Shown in pieces: positions 35,502 through 44,336 of a DNA stretch of 64,000 nt. Under the pieces are notes generated by a model. The model saw only the letters and a list, made by a program, of their open reading frames with translations. It did no database searches and had not been told where the DNA came from. This stretch comes from Bacteroides pyogenes DSM 20611 = JCM 6294. GTDB lineage: Bacteria > Bacteroidota > Bacteroidia > Bacteroidales > Bacteroidaceae. Both the position numbers and the translations under genes were made by a program. Every line of letters begins with the position of its first letter. Positions within the stretch are counted from its first letter, which is position 1. The stretch spans positions 45,715 to 109,714 of the forward strand of contig NZ_ATZH01000013.1 of the NCBI RefSeq assembly GCF_000428105.1. The letters run 5' to 3'.

Positions 35502-36687
35502 GAAAACACTCCTACTCGCACTCACCGGCATGCTTTCCTTTTCGTATGGAAGAGGGAACGATGGAGGCGGAAACATCGACCGGGTGCTTCGTTCTATCGA
35601 AGCGAACAACAAAGAGCTGCGCGCCAAAGCGCAGTGGACGGCGGCGCAAAAGCTGGAAGACCGGACAGAGAATAACCTGGCGGACCCGTCGCTCTCGTAC
35701 GCCCATCTGTGGAAATCGAAAGACAAGGGCGAAACCATCGGCGAACTGGTGGTGTCGCAGAGTTTCGACTTCCCAAGCCTGTATGCCACACGCCGGCAAC
35801 TGAACCGGCTGAAAGCCGGAGTTTACGACAACCGCGCACTCCTTTTCCGCGAGGAGCTGTTGTTGCAGGCCAAAGAAACGTGTCTCGACATCATCCTGCT
35901 GCGCCGGCAGAAGAAGCTGCTGGACGAACGGCTGCGGAATGCCGAAGAGCTTTCGGAAATGTACGCCCGGCGTTTGGAGGCGGGCGATGCCAACATATTG
36001 GAAATGAACAAGATTAAATTGGAGCTGCTCAACGCGCGCACAGAGGTGTCGATGAACAAGGCCGCCCTGAACAACCTGCTGCAAAAGCTCACCGCGCTGA
36101 ATGCCAACCTCCCGGTCGACTTCGACGACGACCGTTATCCCGACGTAGCTTTCCCCGGAGACTATCAGGCGTTGAAGGCGGAGGTGATGGCATCGGACCG
36201 CACACTGGCGGCGTTTGAAAAGGAAAGTCTGACGGCGCACAAGCAAGTAACGGTGAACCGTTCGCAATGGTTGCCCAAGTTCGAGCTGGGATACCGGCGA
36301 AACACAGAGTCGGGCACTCCGTTCAACGGGCTGGTGGTAGGATTCTCATTCCCCCTTTTCGAAAACCGCCACAAAGTGAAAGCCGCCAAAGCCCAAGCGC
36401 TCGACATAGACTTGCAGAAAGAAAACGCGACCCTGCAGGCGGAGGCGGAATTAATGCGCCTGTACCGGGAGGCGGAAACGCTCTACCGCTCGATGCAAGA
36501 GTATCAAAACACTTTTGAGTCGGGCAGAAACCTGAATTTGTTAAAGCAGGCTGTAACGGGCGGGCAGATCAACATGATCGAATACTTCGTAGAAGTTTCG
36601 GTGATTTACCAAAGCCGCCAAAATCTGCTGCAATTGGAAAACCAATACCAAAAAGCAATGGCACGGATATATAAGGGCCGCCTGTAA
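35494..36687 (+). CDS. TolC-family outer-membrane channel protein
   Basis: Outer-membrane exit duct of the same tripartite pump (CusC/CzcC type). It has an N-terminal signal peptide (MYKKTLLLALTGMLSFSYG), then 397 aa dominated by long heptad-patterned helices (RLEAGDANILEMNKIKLELL, ESLTAHKQVTVNRSQWLPKFE) alternating with short strand segments, duplicated as in TolC. The start overlaps the end of the pump gene by eight bases. The operon ends at a tandem-repeat array and perfect hairpin. Confidence 0.9.
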   Translation: MYKKTLLLALTGMLSFSYGRGNDGGGNIDRVLRSIEANNKELRAKAQWTAAQKLEDRTENNLADPSLSYAHLWKSKDKGETIGELVVSQSFDFPSLYATRRQLNRLKAGVYDNRALLFREELLLQAKETCLDIILLRRQKKLLDERLRNAEELSEMYARRLEAGDANILEMNKIKLELLNARTEVSMNKAALNNLLQKLTALNANLPVDFDDDRYPDVAFPGDYQALKAEVMASDRTLAAFEKESLTAHKQVTVNRSQWLPKFELGYRRNTESGTPFNGLVVGFSFPLFENRHKVKAAKAQALDIDLQKENATLQAEAELMRLYREAETLYRSMQEYQNTFESGRNLNLLKQAVTGGQINMIEYFVEVSVIYQSRQNLLQLENQYQKAMARIYKGRL

Positions 36688-36691
36688 AAAA

Positions 36692-36796
36692 GACGGCGGG
36701 CTTTGAAAAAAAGACGGCGGGCTTTGAAAAAAAGACGGCGGGCTTTGAAAAAAAGACGGCGGGCTTTGAAAAAAAGACGGCGGGCTTTGAAATCAA
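36692..36796 (+). repeat. Five tandem copies of a 21-bp repeat
   Basis: GACGGCGGGCTTTG followed by A7 repeats at starts 36692, 36713, 36734, 36755 and 36776, exact except that the last copy runs into the hairpin instead of the A-run. Because 21 is a multiple of three, all frames stay open and give artefactual Lys/Arg-rich or KPAVFFS-repeat proteins; I do not call these as genes. Confidence 0.95.
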
Positions 36797-36825
36797 ACAT
36801 CAGCATGTTTGATTTCAAAGCCCGC
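36780..36825 (+). terminator. Perfect 21-bp hairpin ending the repeat array
   Basis: The arm at 36780-36800 (starting GCGGGCTTTGAAA) is exactly complementary to 36805-36825, with loop CAGC. The first 13 bases of the 5' arm are also present in each tandem repeat just upstream. It probably terminates the efflux operon although no T-run follows. Confidence 0.7.
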
Positions 36826-37400
36826 TGTGTATCCCAAACGTTTCACTGTGTTCCGGAACAACCGACGAATGCTTCTCCCGCCGGACCGGCAACTATCCGA
36901 TATCATCGAAACGGTATTTTACCGTACTTGCCCGGTAAAATACGATTGTCGCTGTTCATCCTTGATAAAACCCGTCAGAACAGAACTTATCAAAAAGAAC
37001 CAAAGAGAATCCGAAGAAAAAAACAGGAAAACCGATACAAAAAATCAACACAATACACCATTCTCCCAAACGAAAAGAACAAAGCGAAACAGCTTTTTTC
37101 ATCGCCTTTTTTTAAGAAGGGGAACCAACGTTTCGTATGCTAAGGGAGTGAAGAATCGTATCCGGACAGTAAAGACATATACGGTTTACGAAGCGGATTT
37201 GCCCTTTTCGTGCACGAAAACGAGTAATTTTGTGCACGTAAACGCAAAAAACGTCCATTTTTAACGCCTAAGCCGATAAATTAGTTGTTTCGCCTTGCAA
37301 TAAAGCGGAAAAGGTCGTATTTTTGACACGTTTTGCGTTCGTTGCCTCTTCGGAGGGAAATAGTATTTCATCATTAAAAACATAGAAAAAATAGAACAGA
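36826..37400. other. Intergenic region before the EIIC gene
   Basis: 575 bases. A stem-loop at 36914-36943 (GTATTTTACCG / CGGTAAAATAC, 8-base loop) and the promoter/operator at 37198-37232 are the structured parts. Two open frames crossing this area are compositionally unlike genes (Lys/Arg-rich, no family) and are not called. Confidence 0.6.
37198..37232 (+). promoter_or_regulatory. Promoter with embedded 16-bp palindromic operator
   Basis: TTTTCGTGCACGAAAA at 37205-37220 is a perfect palindrome lying between a TTTG (37198-37201) and a consensus -7 TAATTTTG (37225-37232). The half-site GTGCACG-AAACG recurs as GTGCACGTAAACG directly after the -7 box (37232-37244). The 23-base spacing is slightly long, suggesting a regulated promoter. 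It would control the EIIC and KduI genes; the regulator is not in the window. Confidence 0.55.
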
Positions 37401-38807
37401 ATGGAATCAGTCTTTAAGTACATTATCGGTCTGGGTGCGGCAGTAATGATGCCGGTTATCTTCACAATTTTGGGAGTGTGCATCCGTATCAGATTTGCCA
37501 AAGCATTTAAAAGCGGCCTGCTTGTGGGAGTCGGTTTTGTCGGTTTGTCGGTTATCACCGCATTGTTGACAAGCAGCCTCGGTCCGGCACTGAGTAAAAT
37601 GGTAAAGATTTACGGTCTGGAATTGGGTATTTTCGACATGGGATGGCCTTCTGCCGCAGCAGTAGCCTATAACACCTCCGTAGGCGCCCTCATCATTCCG
37701 GTATGCCTCGGAGTCAATTTGCTCATGTTGCTCACAAAAACCACCCGTACCGTCAATATCGACCTCTGGAACTACTGGCATTTCGCATTCATCGGCGCCA
37801 TCGTTTATTTTGCGTCGGGCAGTATCCTGTGGGGATTCTTCGCAGCCATTATCTGTTACATCATCACGTTGGTAATGGCCGACCTGACCGCTCCTTCATT
37901 CCAAAAGTTCTATGACAAGATGGACGGCATCTCCATTCCGCAACCTTTCTGCCAAGGTTTTGTTCCTTTCGCTGTTGTCATCAACAAGGTCTTGGATAAA
38001 GTACCCGGATTCGACAAACTGAATATAGATTCGGAAGGAATGAAAAGAAAATTCGGTCTGCTGGGCGATCCTTTGTTTTTGGGCGTAGTGATCGGATGCG
38101 GTATCGGCGCGCTGGGATGCAGTACCTGGCAAGAAGTTGTCGACAATATTCCCTCGATTTTAGGACTGGGCATCAAGATGGGAGCGGTAATGGAGTTGAT
38201 CCCTCGCATTACCAGCCTGTTTATCGAAGGATTGAAACCTATTTCCGACGCGACTCGCGAACTCATCGCCAAGAAATACAAAAACAGCGCAGGCCTGAAC
38301 ATCGGCATGAGCCCCGCATTGGTTATCGGACACCCGACAACACTGGTTGTTTCGCTGCTTCTCATTCCGGTTACCATCTTATTGGCTGTCGTTCTTCCGG
38401 GCAATCAGTTTTTGCCGCTGGCTTCCCTGGCAGGAATGTTCTATCTGTTTCCGCTCATTTTGCCCATCACCAAAGGGAATGTGGTGAAATCGTTCATCAT
38501 CGGACTGGTAGCTTTGATTGTCGGACTGTATTTCGTGACCGGATTGGCGGGCTTCTTCACGGCAGCTGCCAAAGACGTGTACGCGCTTACCGGCGACCCT
38601 ACCGTAAATATTCCCGAAGGATTTCAGGGCGGAGCTCTCGATTTTGCTTCCAGCCTGCTCTGTTGGGCTATCTTCCACCTGACGTACACCATAAAGATTA
38701 TCGGTCCTGTGCTGCTTGTGGCATTAGCTCTCGGAATGGCTATCTACAATCGTACACGGATAAGGAAACAAGAAAAAATGCCAGTGAGCGAACAAGCGAA
38801 TGAATAA
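37401..38807 (+). CDS. PTS EIIC-type transporter (galactitol/SgcC family), no partner EIIA/EIIB
   Basis: 468 aa, almost entirely hydrophobic helices (about 11-12), beginning with the EIIC signature region LGAAVMMPVIFTILGVCIRI. The segment SPALVIGHPTTLVVSLLLIP matches the conserved EIIC loop as I recall it. No EIIA, EIIB, HPr or EI gene is in the window, and Bacteroidales generally lack a working sugar PTS, so it probably works as an ion- or gradient-driven sugar or sugar-acid permease. The next gene (KduI, 50 bases on) points to a uronate or deoxy-keto-uronate substrate. Confidence 0.82.
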   Translation: MESVFKYIIGLGAAVMMPVIFTILGVCIRIRFAKAFKSGLLVGVGFVGLSVITALLTSSLGPALSKMVKIYGLELGIFDMGWPSAAAVAYNTSVGALIIPVCLGVNLLMLLTKTTRTVNIDLWNYWHFAFIGAIVYFASGSILWGFFAAIICYIITLVMADLTAPSFQKFYDKMDGISIPQPFCQGFVPFAVVINKVLDKVPGFDKLNIDSEGMKRKFGLLGDPLFLGVVIGCGIGALGCSTWQEVVDNIPSILGLGIKMGAVMELIPRITSLFIEGLKPISDATRELIAKKYKNSAGLNIGMSPALVIGHPTTLVVSLLLIPVTILLAVVLPGNQFLPLASLAGMFYLFPLILPITKGNVVKSFIIGLVALIVGLYFVTGLAGFFTAAAKDVYALTGDPTVNIPEGFQGGALDFASSLLCWAIFHLTYTIKIIGPVLLVALALGMAIYNRTRIRKQEKMPVSEQANE

Positions 38808-38856
38808 ACAAGTTATACACAATAAACGGATTCAATACATTTAAAAGATTCGAAAT

Positions 38857-39777
38857 ATGAAAAAATTAGCAATTGCAATGATGTTGGGCCTGGCGGGCAT
38901 ATCCGCTTCGGCTCAGGTGAATTACAAGATGCAGGTGGCTTGCAACCCGCAAGACGTGAAGACGTATGACACAAACCGCCTGCGTAGCAGCTTCCTGATG
39001 GAGAAAGTAATGGTGGCCGACGAAATCAACGTTACCTATTCCATGTACGATCGCTTCATCTTCGGCGGGGCCGTGCCCGTAAGCAAAGAGCTGGCGCTGG
39101 AAACAATCGATCCGCTGAAAGCGCCTTACTTCCTGTTCGCCCGCGAATTGGGCGTGATCAACGTCGGCGGACAAGGCGTTGTGACCGTAGACGGCAAAGA
39201 ATATACGTTGAACTTCAAGGAAGCCTTGTATGTAGGCAGGGGTAACGAGAAAGTCACTTTCAAAAGCAAGGATTCGAGCAAGCCGGCTAAGTTTTATATC
39301 AACTCGGCTCCGGCTCACAAGGAATACAAAACGCAACTGATTACCCTCGACGGCCGCAAGGGTTCGCTGAAAGCCAATTCGATGGCTGCAGGAAAGATGG
39401 AAGAAAGCAACGACCGTGTCATCAACCAGCTGATCGTAAAGAACGTTCTTCAGGAAGGTCCGTGCCAATTGCAGATGGGATTGACGGAACTGAAACCGGG
39501 AAGTGTGTGGAATACGATGCCGGCACATACCCACAGCCGCCGCATCGAAGCGTATTTCTATTTCAACGTACCCGAAGGAAACGCTATTTGCCACCTGATG
39601 GGCGAACCGAAAGAACAACGCTTGGTATGGATGCAGAACGAACAGGCGATTATGTCGCCGGAATGGTCGATCCATGCAGCAGCCGGGACGAGCAATTATA
39701 TGTTCATCTGGGGCATGGCGGGCGAAAACCTCGACTACAGCGACATGGACAAAATCAAATATACGGAAATGCGTTAA
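38857..39777 (+). CDS. kduI: 5-dehydro-4-deoxy-D-glucuronate isomerase (KduI) with a signal peptide
   Basis: KduI converts 4-deoxy-5-keto-uronate, from unsaturated pectin or glycosaminoglycan ends, to the 2,5-diketo sugar acid. The metal site is intact: [14 protein letters not shown] supplies two His and Glu, and [19 protein letters not shown] supplies the last His. Family enzymes are cytosolic and about 278 aa; this one is 306 aa because it begins with [20 protein letters not shown], a clear Sec signal peptide with an AxA-type site. The product is therefore predicted to be periplasmic. It shares a promoter with the EIIC gene and ends at a strong terminator. Confidence 0.9.
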   Translation: MKKLAIAMMLGLAGISASAQVNYKMQVACNPQDVKTYDTNRLRSSFLMEKVMVADEINVTYSMYDRFIFGGAVPVSKELALETIDPLKAPYFLFARELGVINVGGQGVVTVDGKEYTLNFKEALYVGRGNEKVTFKSKDSSKPAKFYINSAPAHKEYKTQLITLDGRKGSLKANSMAAGKMEESNDRVINQLIVKNVLQEGPCQLQMGLTELKPGSVWNTMPAHTHSRRIEAYFYFNVPEGNAICHLMGEPKEQRLVWMQNEQAIMSPEWSIHAAAGTSNYMFIWGMAGENLDYSDMDKIKYTEMR

Positions 39778-39818
39778 TCGTTCGCAAGCTTTAAAAGCCG
39801 GAAAAATAAAATTCTCGG

Positions 39819-39867
39819 GAAACCTCATACTTCCTCTTCAACGGAAGCTATGGGGTTTCTTGTTTTT
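39819..39867 (+). terminator. Terminator after kduI
   Basis: GAAACC-TCATA-TTCC pairs with GGAA-TATG-GGTTTC (39819-39859) with small interruptions, followed by TTGTTTTT. Good intrinsic terminator for the EIIC-kduI transcript. Confidence 0.75.
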
Positions 39868-40002
39868 AAGGTATGGGGGGTCTTGTTTTTCATACTTTTT
39901 TCCCCGAAACCGATATCTCACCCGTTCACCGGGCGGCATCTCCCTATGGCTCCGCATCGGGAACACGGCAGGAAGTAAGAGACAATACATCCGACAGGAG
40001 TG

Positions 40003-40072
40003 TGAAAAGAATCGGGGAAGCCTCGCAACCTCCCCGATCCACAAACCTTAAATCTAAATCTCTATGAAAAAC
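40003..40072 (-). ncRNA. Candidate small RNA, about 70 nt
   Basis: A leftward consensus promoter (next entry) has no coding sequence behind it: the only gene to the left, kduI, points the other way. About 35 bases into the predicted transcript is a GC-rich hairpin with ATCGGGGA (40011-40018) pairing with TCCCCGAT (40031-40038), then TTCTTTT on the leftward strand, an intrinsic terminator. Promoter, short body and terminator together indicate a discrete sRNA. Ends are estimated. It matches no RNA family I can name. Confidence 0.5.
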
Positions 40073-40078
40073 GCTTTG

Positions 40079-40107
40079 CAAATATAGCCGTTTGCACGAC
40101 AAGCAAA
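40079..40107 (-). promoter_or_regulatory. Promoter of the candidate small RNA
   Basis: TATATTTG at 40086-40079 on the minus strand is an exact -7 box, and TTTG at 40107-40104 is a -33 box 17 bases upstream, slightly shorter than usual. The remainder of the 392-base gap between kduI and the helicase gene shows nothing else. Confidence 0.5.
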
Positions 40108-40169
40108 TGTTAACAAATCACATAAAGTTGAGGAGTAAAAGCGAATGATTGCAAAAAAGCAAGCGCAGA

Positions 40170-43100
40170 CTAATCCGTCTCTATGAAATCCAGCAAACTC
40201 TTATATAAAGAGTTATGCTCGAGAAGCTCGGGAACGCCGATAATAAACATTTGCTTTCTGGCGCGCGTCAAAGCGACATTCAGCTTCCGGTCGATCGGGA
40301 CTCCTTCTTCCTCCGTAAGATTCGACAAAAGCCTCAACTGGTAGGGAAAATTGACACAGAACGAATAAATGATCACATCGCGTTCGCTCCCCTGAAAACG
40401 CTCTACCGTATCCACCAGAATGCCGTCGAGCGCAGGAATCGCCAACGTTCTTATCTCTTTCTTAATCAGCGCAATCTGACTGCGATAAGGAGTAATCACC
40501 CCCAATGTACGGGTTTCGTCGAAACTCTCCCGGTACTCGTTGTAAATACGGGCAGCCAGCCCGGCAACCATACGGGCTTCCGAACGGTTCACCTTTGCCG
40601 GCATTCCAGGTTCTTCGGGTATGGAAGGATAAAAAGCCAGGCGAACCCTCTCTTCCGCAGGTTCCGCCTGATGAGGAAGCCCCACAGGTTGCAGGCGCCC
40701 GCCGTAAAAAAAGCGATTGGCAAAGAGGGCGACTTCGGGATGCATGCGCCCTTGACGGCAAAGCATGTCGTAAGAGCGGGGGATGTCGCGCGTCGTCCGG
40801 TAAAGGCGTTCGAACAGGGAATCTTTCAGGTTCGCCAGTCCGATGGAGCGCAACGAAGCTTCAGAAACCTCCGACTGCCCGGGACTTTGAAGGACGACTG
40901 CGGGCAACTGTTTGTGGTCGCCTATCAGGACGAACTTCCCCACCGCGTCGCTCCCATCTGCGGCACGCGCGGAGAGAATGCCCAGAAGCTGGGGTTCCAG
41001 AATCTGCGTGGCTTCATCGACGATCGCCACATCGAAACGTTTCAACCGGAACAATTCCGGTTTGCCCGAAATGGCTGCCACCGTCCCCACAATGACACGG
41101 CAATTGCGAATACGTTCGTACACTTCCGCCCGCCGGTTGCAAGAAGAAAGTTTGTTTTCGATCAGATGCTCCCGGTAAGCTTCCTCACAAGAAAGCTCGC
41201 TCCCCACACGGATAAAGTCGACCTCCGGAGCAATGGAAGCCACTGCCTTGCATATTTCATCCACCGCACGGTTTGTATACGACAGCAACAGGATCTGCGT
41301 ATCTCCCTCCCCATAAAAAGTCTCCACCATTTTCTTCAAAGCGCACGAAGTCTTTCCCGTTCCCGGAGGACCGACGAGCAAGAAGTAGTCCTGCGCGGCT
41401 TTCGCTTTCAGGGCGATGCGCGAAAAATCATCGGCGGCTTCCGCAATCTGTCCGTCCGGAGTCTCGTCGAACCGTGGCGGGCGTTGCGCCAGCAGTAAGT
41501 CTCTCCGATCCTGAGTCGCGCACAAAAAAGCATAAAGTCCCTGATACATCATCCGGAAAGAGGTATCCATCGTGTCGTGCTCTATGGCGTACGAACTGCC
41601 GGCGGGCAACACCGACGGGTTTTGCTGCGTGGAGCGGAGGCGGACACGAACGGTTTCTTCCGAAAGCGACTCGATATTCCCTTTGAAAATCATCTTGTTC
41701 GTTACATTGTCCGCATCGGAATTCCGTTCGTACAAGACGATAGCATCGCCTTGGCGGAAGTTGGGAAGAGCCGTTTCGTATCCGTTTCCGCTCCGGCAAA
41801 GCGTCAATCCCGCTTTATGCTCGTCCGCCGCACGATTCTCCGTAATCTTCAAATCATACATAATCTCTCCCGACTCGCATTTTTCCGCCAGTGTGGAAAG
41901 CCATAGCGCAGCCGCCCCCGTACGCCCCTCGTAGTCGGCGTCGCCCGACTTGGAAGTATACAGTTCCTTCGTGATGAAGTTGTACAACGCGTAGAAATAG
42001 TCTTGCTCCAGAGGCGAGAGTTTCTGCAATTTCGACGGAAAAGCCTCTATGGAAGGGCGGAGATAGTTCTCCCAGAAACGCCCCGACAGCCTTTTCTCGT
42101 TCAAGGTGAAGGGATCGATCTCCGCCAGCTTTCGCGCCGTATATCCGGTGCTGTTCCGCAACTGCACTCCGTACTCGTCGGCAACGATGCGGTTGCGCAG
42201 ATCGATGGCACGGCGAACCATCTTCCACGAAGGACGCGCGGGATAAAGCAGAGGGTATCGCGTATAAAAAAGATACGCTTTCACCTTGCGGTGATCCATT
42301 CCCATAGAATATTCCAGCACCGCCTGATAAAGCAACATCTGCACCTTATTGTTTTCTTTCGGTTCCACTTTGTCTCGAATCGAATATTCATCCGCCTTGC
42401 CCGACTTCATTTCGATGAAAGAAGACATATCGCGCTGCATATAGTCGAGACGCCCCTGCAACCCCAGCGGTTCGCATATGTAAGAGGGTTCGAGCACGGC
42501 GTCTTTCTTGTCCAGCTCATATCCCGGAGCATGAAACGTATGGCAAACGGTGTCGCGGATATGCTCGAAGTGCATCTTGCAATCATCGAAAAACCGGCGT
42601 TCCTTCTCCCGGTCGTACAGGTCGGTACAAGCCGCCAGTTCGATGGGATAACGGCGGAACGCTTTCTGCATGCAGGCACGATAGTCCACTTCCTCTCCTT
42701 CGGCATGTATCCATTCGTCCAGAAACAAGTTGGCTATATTTCCCAACAGCAAAGGCCTCGCATTTTCAACCGGTTGCAGCCGCGAAAGAAAGTAGTTGGC
42801 AGGATGATGCCCGTATTCCCGGAAACACTCCGCCAGCGAACTGATGTCGATAAGATAGTCCGGTTCGAGCACGATAAACGACGGAGTGAGTACGCCTGCC
42901 TCATCGACGGCCACGTCGAGCAGGTTCAATTGGGCATGGCTCCACAGCAACCGGCACGTCGCGGCGAACTCTTCGTTGACTTCGGAAACGTTATAACATA
43001 CCCGAAGCGTATCTTCGGAAAGTTCATCCAGGCGATTCACATAAAGATACCTTTCATCGGCATATTGGAAGCATACCCGCATCCGCCGGATACGGCGCAA

Positions 43101-43520
43101 GGCAAGAGGGGCGGCGTGATAAGTCGCGTCGGCACGCGGAAGCAGTTTGTAGAGTTCGCCGGGAATCTCTTCCTTAAAAAGCCGGCGGACTAAAAACGCC
43201 AGCGTCTTCGCGTCTCTCAACAGATGCTCTCTCGTGGCGTCTTCCACACGATTCAGTATCCGGTTCGACGTCAGCCGGAACGTATGCAGGCGATTCTGCT
43301 CCGCCACCGAAAGGCCCTCCTTAGCCGAAAGGAAGCTGATACGGGCCGAAAGGTCCGTCATTTGCAAACTTTCGTTCCGTATCCGGTCCCGGCAGATACG
43401 TTCGAGAAGGTCGCGCATTTGTTTGTAGCCGACCGACAGCCTGCTGTCTTCCATCCGGCAGACAGCCGTCAGCAAACCGTACGATTCCGTGGCTTCACCT
43501 TTCAATCCGTGCAGACTCAT
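40170..43520 (-). CDS. Dna2-like protein: PD-(D/E)XK nuclease fused to superfamily I helicase
   Basis: 1116 aa. A Cas4/RecB-type nuclease core lies around residues 360-420 (GLQGRLDYMQRD, then FIEMKSGK, then QMLLYQAVLEY). The C-terminal half is an SF1B helicase: LLVGPPGTGKTSCALKK (motif I), IVDEATQILEP (II), LIGDHKQLPAVV (III), DTVERFQGSERDVII and LNVALTRARKQM (V, VI). Dna2-like nuclease-helicases process DNA flaps or ends in repair; some relatives sit in defence islands. Its ATG overlaps the tatC stop (ATGA), so it is translated from the tat operon. Exact role here unknown. Confidence 0.85.
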   Translation of the reverse strand: MSLHGLKGEATESYGLLTAVCRMEDSRLSVGYKQMRDLLERICRDRIRNESLQMTDLSARISFLSAKEGLSVAEQNRLHTFRLTSNRILNRVEDATREHLLRDAKTLAFLVRRLFKEEIPGELYKLLPRADATYHAAPLALRRIRRMRVCFQYADERYLYVNRLDELSEDTLRVCYNVSEVNEEFAATCRLLWSHAQLNLLDVAVDEAGVLTPSFIVLEPDYLIDISSLAECFREYGHHPANYFLSRLQPVENARPLLLGNIANLFLDEWIHAEGEEVDYRACMQKAFRRYPIELAACTDLYDREKERRFFDDCKMHFEHIRDTVCHTFHAPGYELDKKDAVLEPSYICEPLGLQGRLDYMQRDMSSFIEMKSGKADEYSIRDKVEPKENNKVQMLLYQAVLEYSMGMDHRKVKAYLFYTRYPLLYPARPSWKMVRRAIDLRNRIVADEYGVQLRNSTGYTARKLAEIDPFTLNEKRLSGRFWENYLRPSIEAFPSKLQKLSPLEQDYFYALYNFITKELYTSKSGDADYEGRTGAAALWLSTLAEKCESGEIMYDLKITENRAADEHKAGLTLCRSGNGYETALPNFRQGDAIVLYERNSDADNVTNKMIFKGNIESLSEETVRVRLRSTQQNPSVLPAGSSYAIEHDTMDTSFRMMYQGLYAFLCATQDRRDLLLAQRPPRFDETPDGQIAEAADDFSRIALKAKAAQDYFLLVGPPGTGKTSCALKKMVETFYGEGDTQILLLSYTNRAVDEICKAVASIAPEVDFIRVGSELSCEEAYREHLIENKLSSCNRRAEVYERIRNCRVIVGTVAAISGKPELFRLKRFDVAIVDEATQILEPQLLGILSARAADGSDAVGKFVLIGDHKQLPAVVLQSPGQSEVSEASLRSIGLANLKDSLFERLYRTTRDIPRSYDMLCRQGRMHPEVALFANRFFYGGRLQPVGLPHQAEPAEERVRLAFYPSIPEEPGMPAKVNRSEARMVAGLAARIYNEYRESFDETRTLGVITPYRSQIALIKKEIRTLAIPALDGILVDTVERFQGSERDVIIYSFCVNFPYQLRLLSNLTEEEGVPIDRKLNVALTRARKQMFIIGVPELLEHNSLYKSLLDFIETD

Positions 43521-44326
43521 TCTTCCGGCTCCGATCTTTCTACGGTTCTCGTTTTATCGCGAATCATCAGCACGCTCATTTCATAGAGCAAATACAGCGG
43601 AATGGCTACCACACTCAACGTGAACGGATCGCCGGTGGGCGTGATGACAGCCGCCGCGATGACAATAACGACTATCGCATGGCGGCGGTATTTGCGCAGA
43701 AAAGATTTGTCGACCACCCCCAGCAACGACAGGAGCCATGTGACCAACGGAAGTTCGAACGCCAGTCCCATGCACAGGATAAGCATCATGAAGTTGTCGA
43801 TGTAGGAGTTGAGCGAAAGAATGTTTTCGATTTCTCCGCTCAGTTGGTATGTGGAAAGGAAGCGGAGAGTCAGCGGATAGACCATGAAATAGCCCACGAG
43901 CACGCCGACAAAAAACATCAGTGTGCCCAGAAGCAATGCTTTCCGGACTCCTTTGCGCTCGTTGGGATAGAGCGCCGGACTGACGAAATGCCAGATTTCG
44001 AAGAAGAGATAAGGCATAGCCGTAACCACAGACATCCAGAACGCAGTAGAGAGATGAATGAAAAAGGGGGCTGCCAGATTGATATTGACCAGCTTCACGT
44101 GAAACTGCTGAGTAAAGAAATCATCGGTCAAATCGAGTCTTTCGCCGATGGCTCGCAACAGATCGTAGAAGATGAAGTCGTTGTGGCACGGGGCAAGTAT
44201 GACGCGGTCGAACAGATACGGCATCGCCATAAAATAGCCTACGGCCAACAACGTCCACACGCCGATTACCCGAAACAGTACCCGCCGCAGCTCATCCAAA
44301 TGATCCCAAAAGGTCATTTCCGCCAT
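43517..44326 (-). CDS. tatC: Twin-arginine translocase subunit TatC
   Basis: Core receptor subunit of the Tat pathway, which exports folded proteins with RR signal peptides. 269 aa with six hydrophobic helices; the N-terminal cytoplasmic segment FWDHLDELRRVLFR is the family hallmark (E/D-LR-R), and FEIWHFVSPALYPNERK is the conserved loop after the second helix. Starts 10 bases after tatA. Only one TatA-type protein is encoded beside it, the minimal TatAC arrangement usual in Bacteroidetes. Confidence 0.96.
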   Translation of the reverse strand: MAEMTFWDHLDELRRVLFRVIGVWTLLAVGYFMAMPYLFDRVILAPCHNDFIFYDLLRAIGERLDLTDDFFTQQFHVKLVNINLAAPFFIHLSTAFWMSVVTAMPYLFFEIWHFVSPALYPNERKGVRKALLLGTLMFFVGVLVGYFMVYPLTLRFLSTYQLSGEIENILSLNSYIDNFMMLILCMGLAFELPLVTWLLSLLGVVDKSFLRKYRRHAIVVIVIAAAVITPTGDPFTLSVVAIPLYLLYEMSVLMIRDKTRTVERSEPEE

Positions 44327-44336
44327 CGCGTCCCCT

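Noticed and set aside
36703..37264. Open frames over the 21-bp array encoding Lys/Arg-rich or KPAVFFS-repeat proteins
   Set aside because: The repeat length is a multiple of three, which keeps frames open on both strands; no start context, family or codon pattern supports a protein.
40170..43520. Cas4 adaptation protein
   Set aside because: The nuclease core resembles Cas4, but it is fused to a full SF1 helicase and there is no CRISPR array or other cas gene; Dna2-like fits better.
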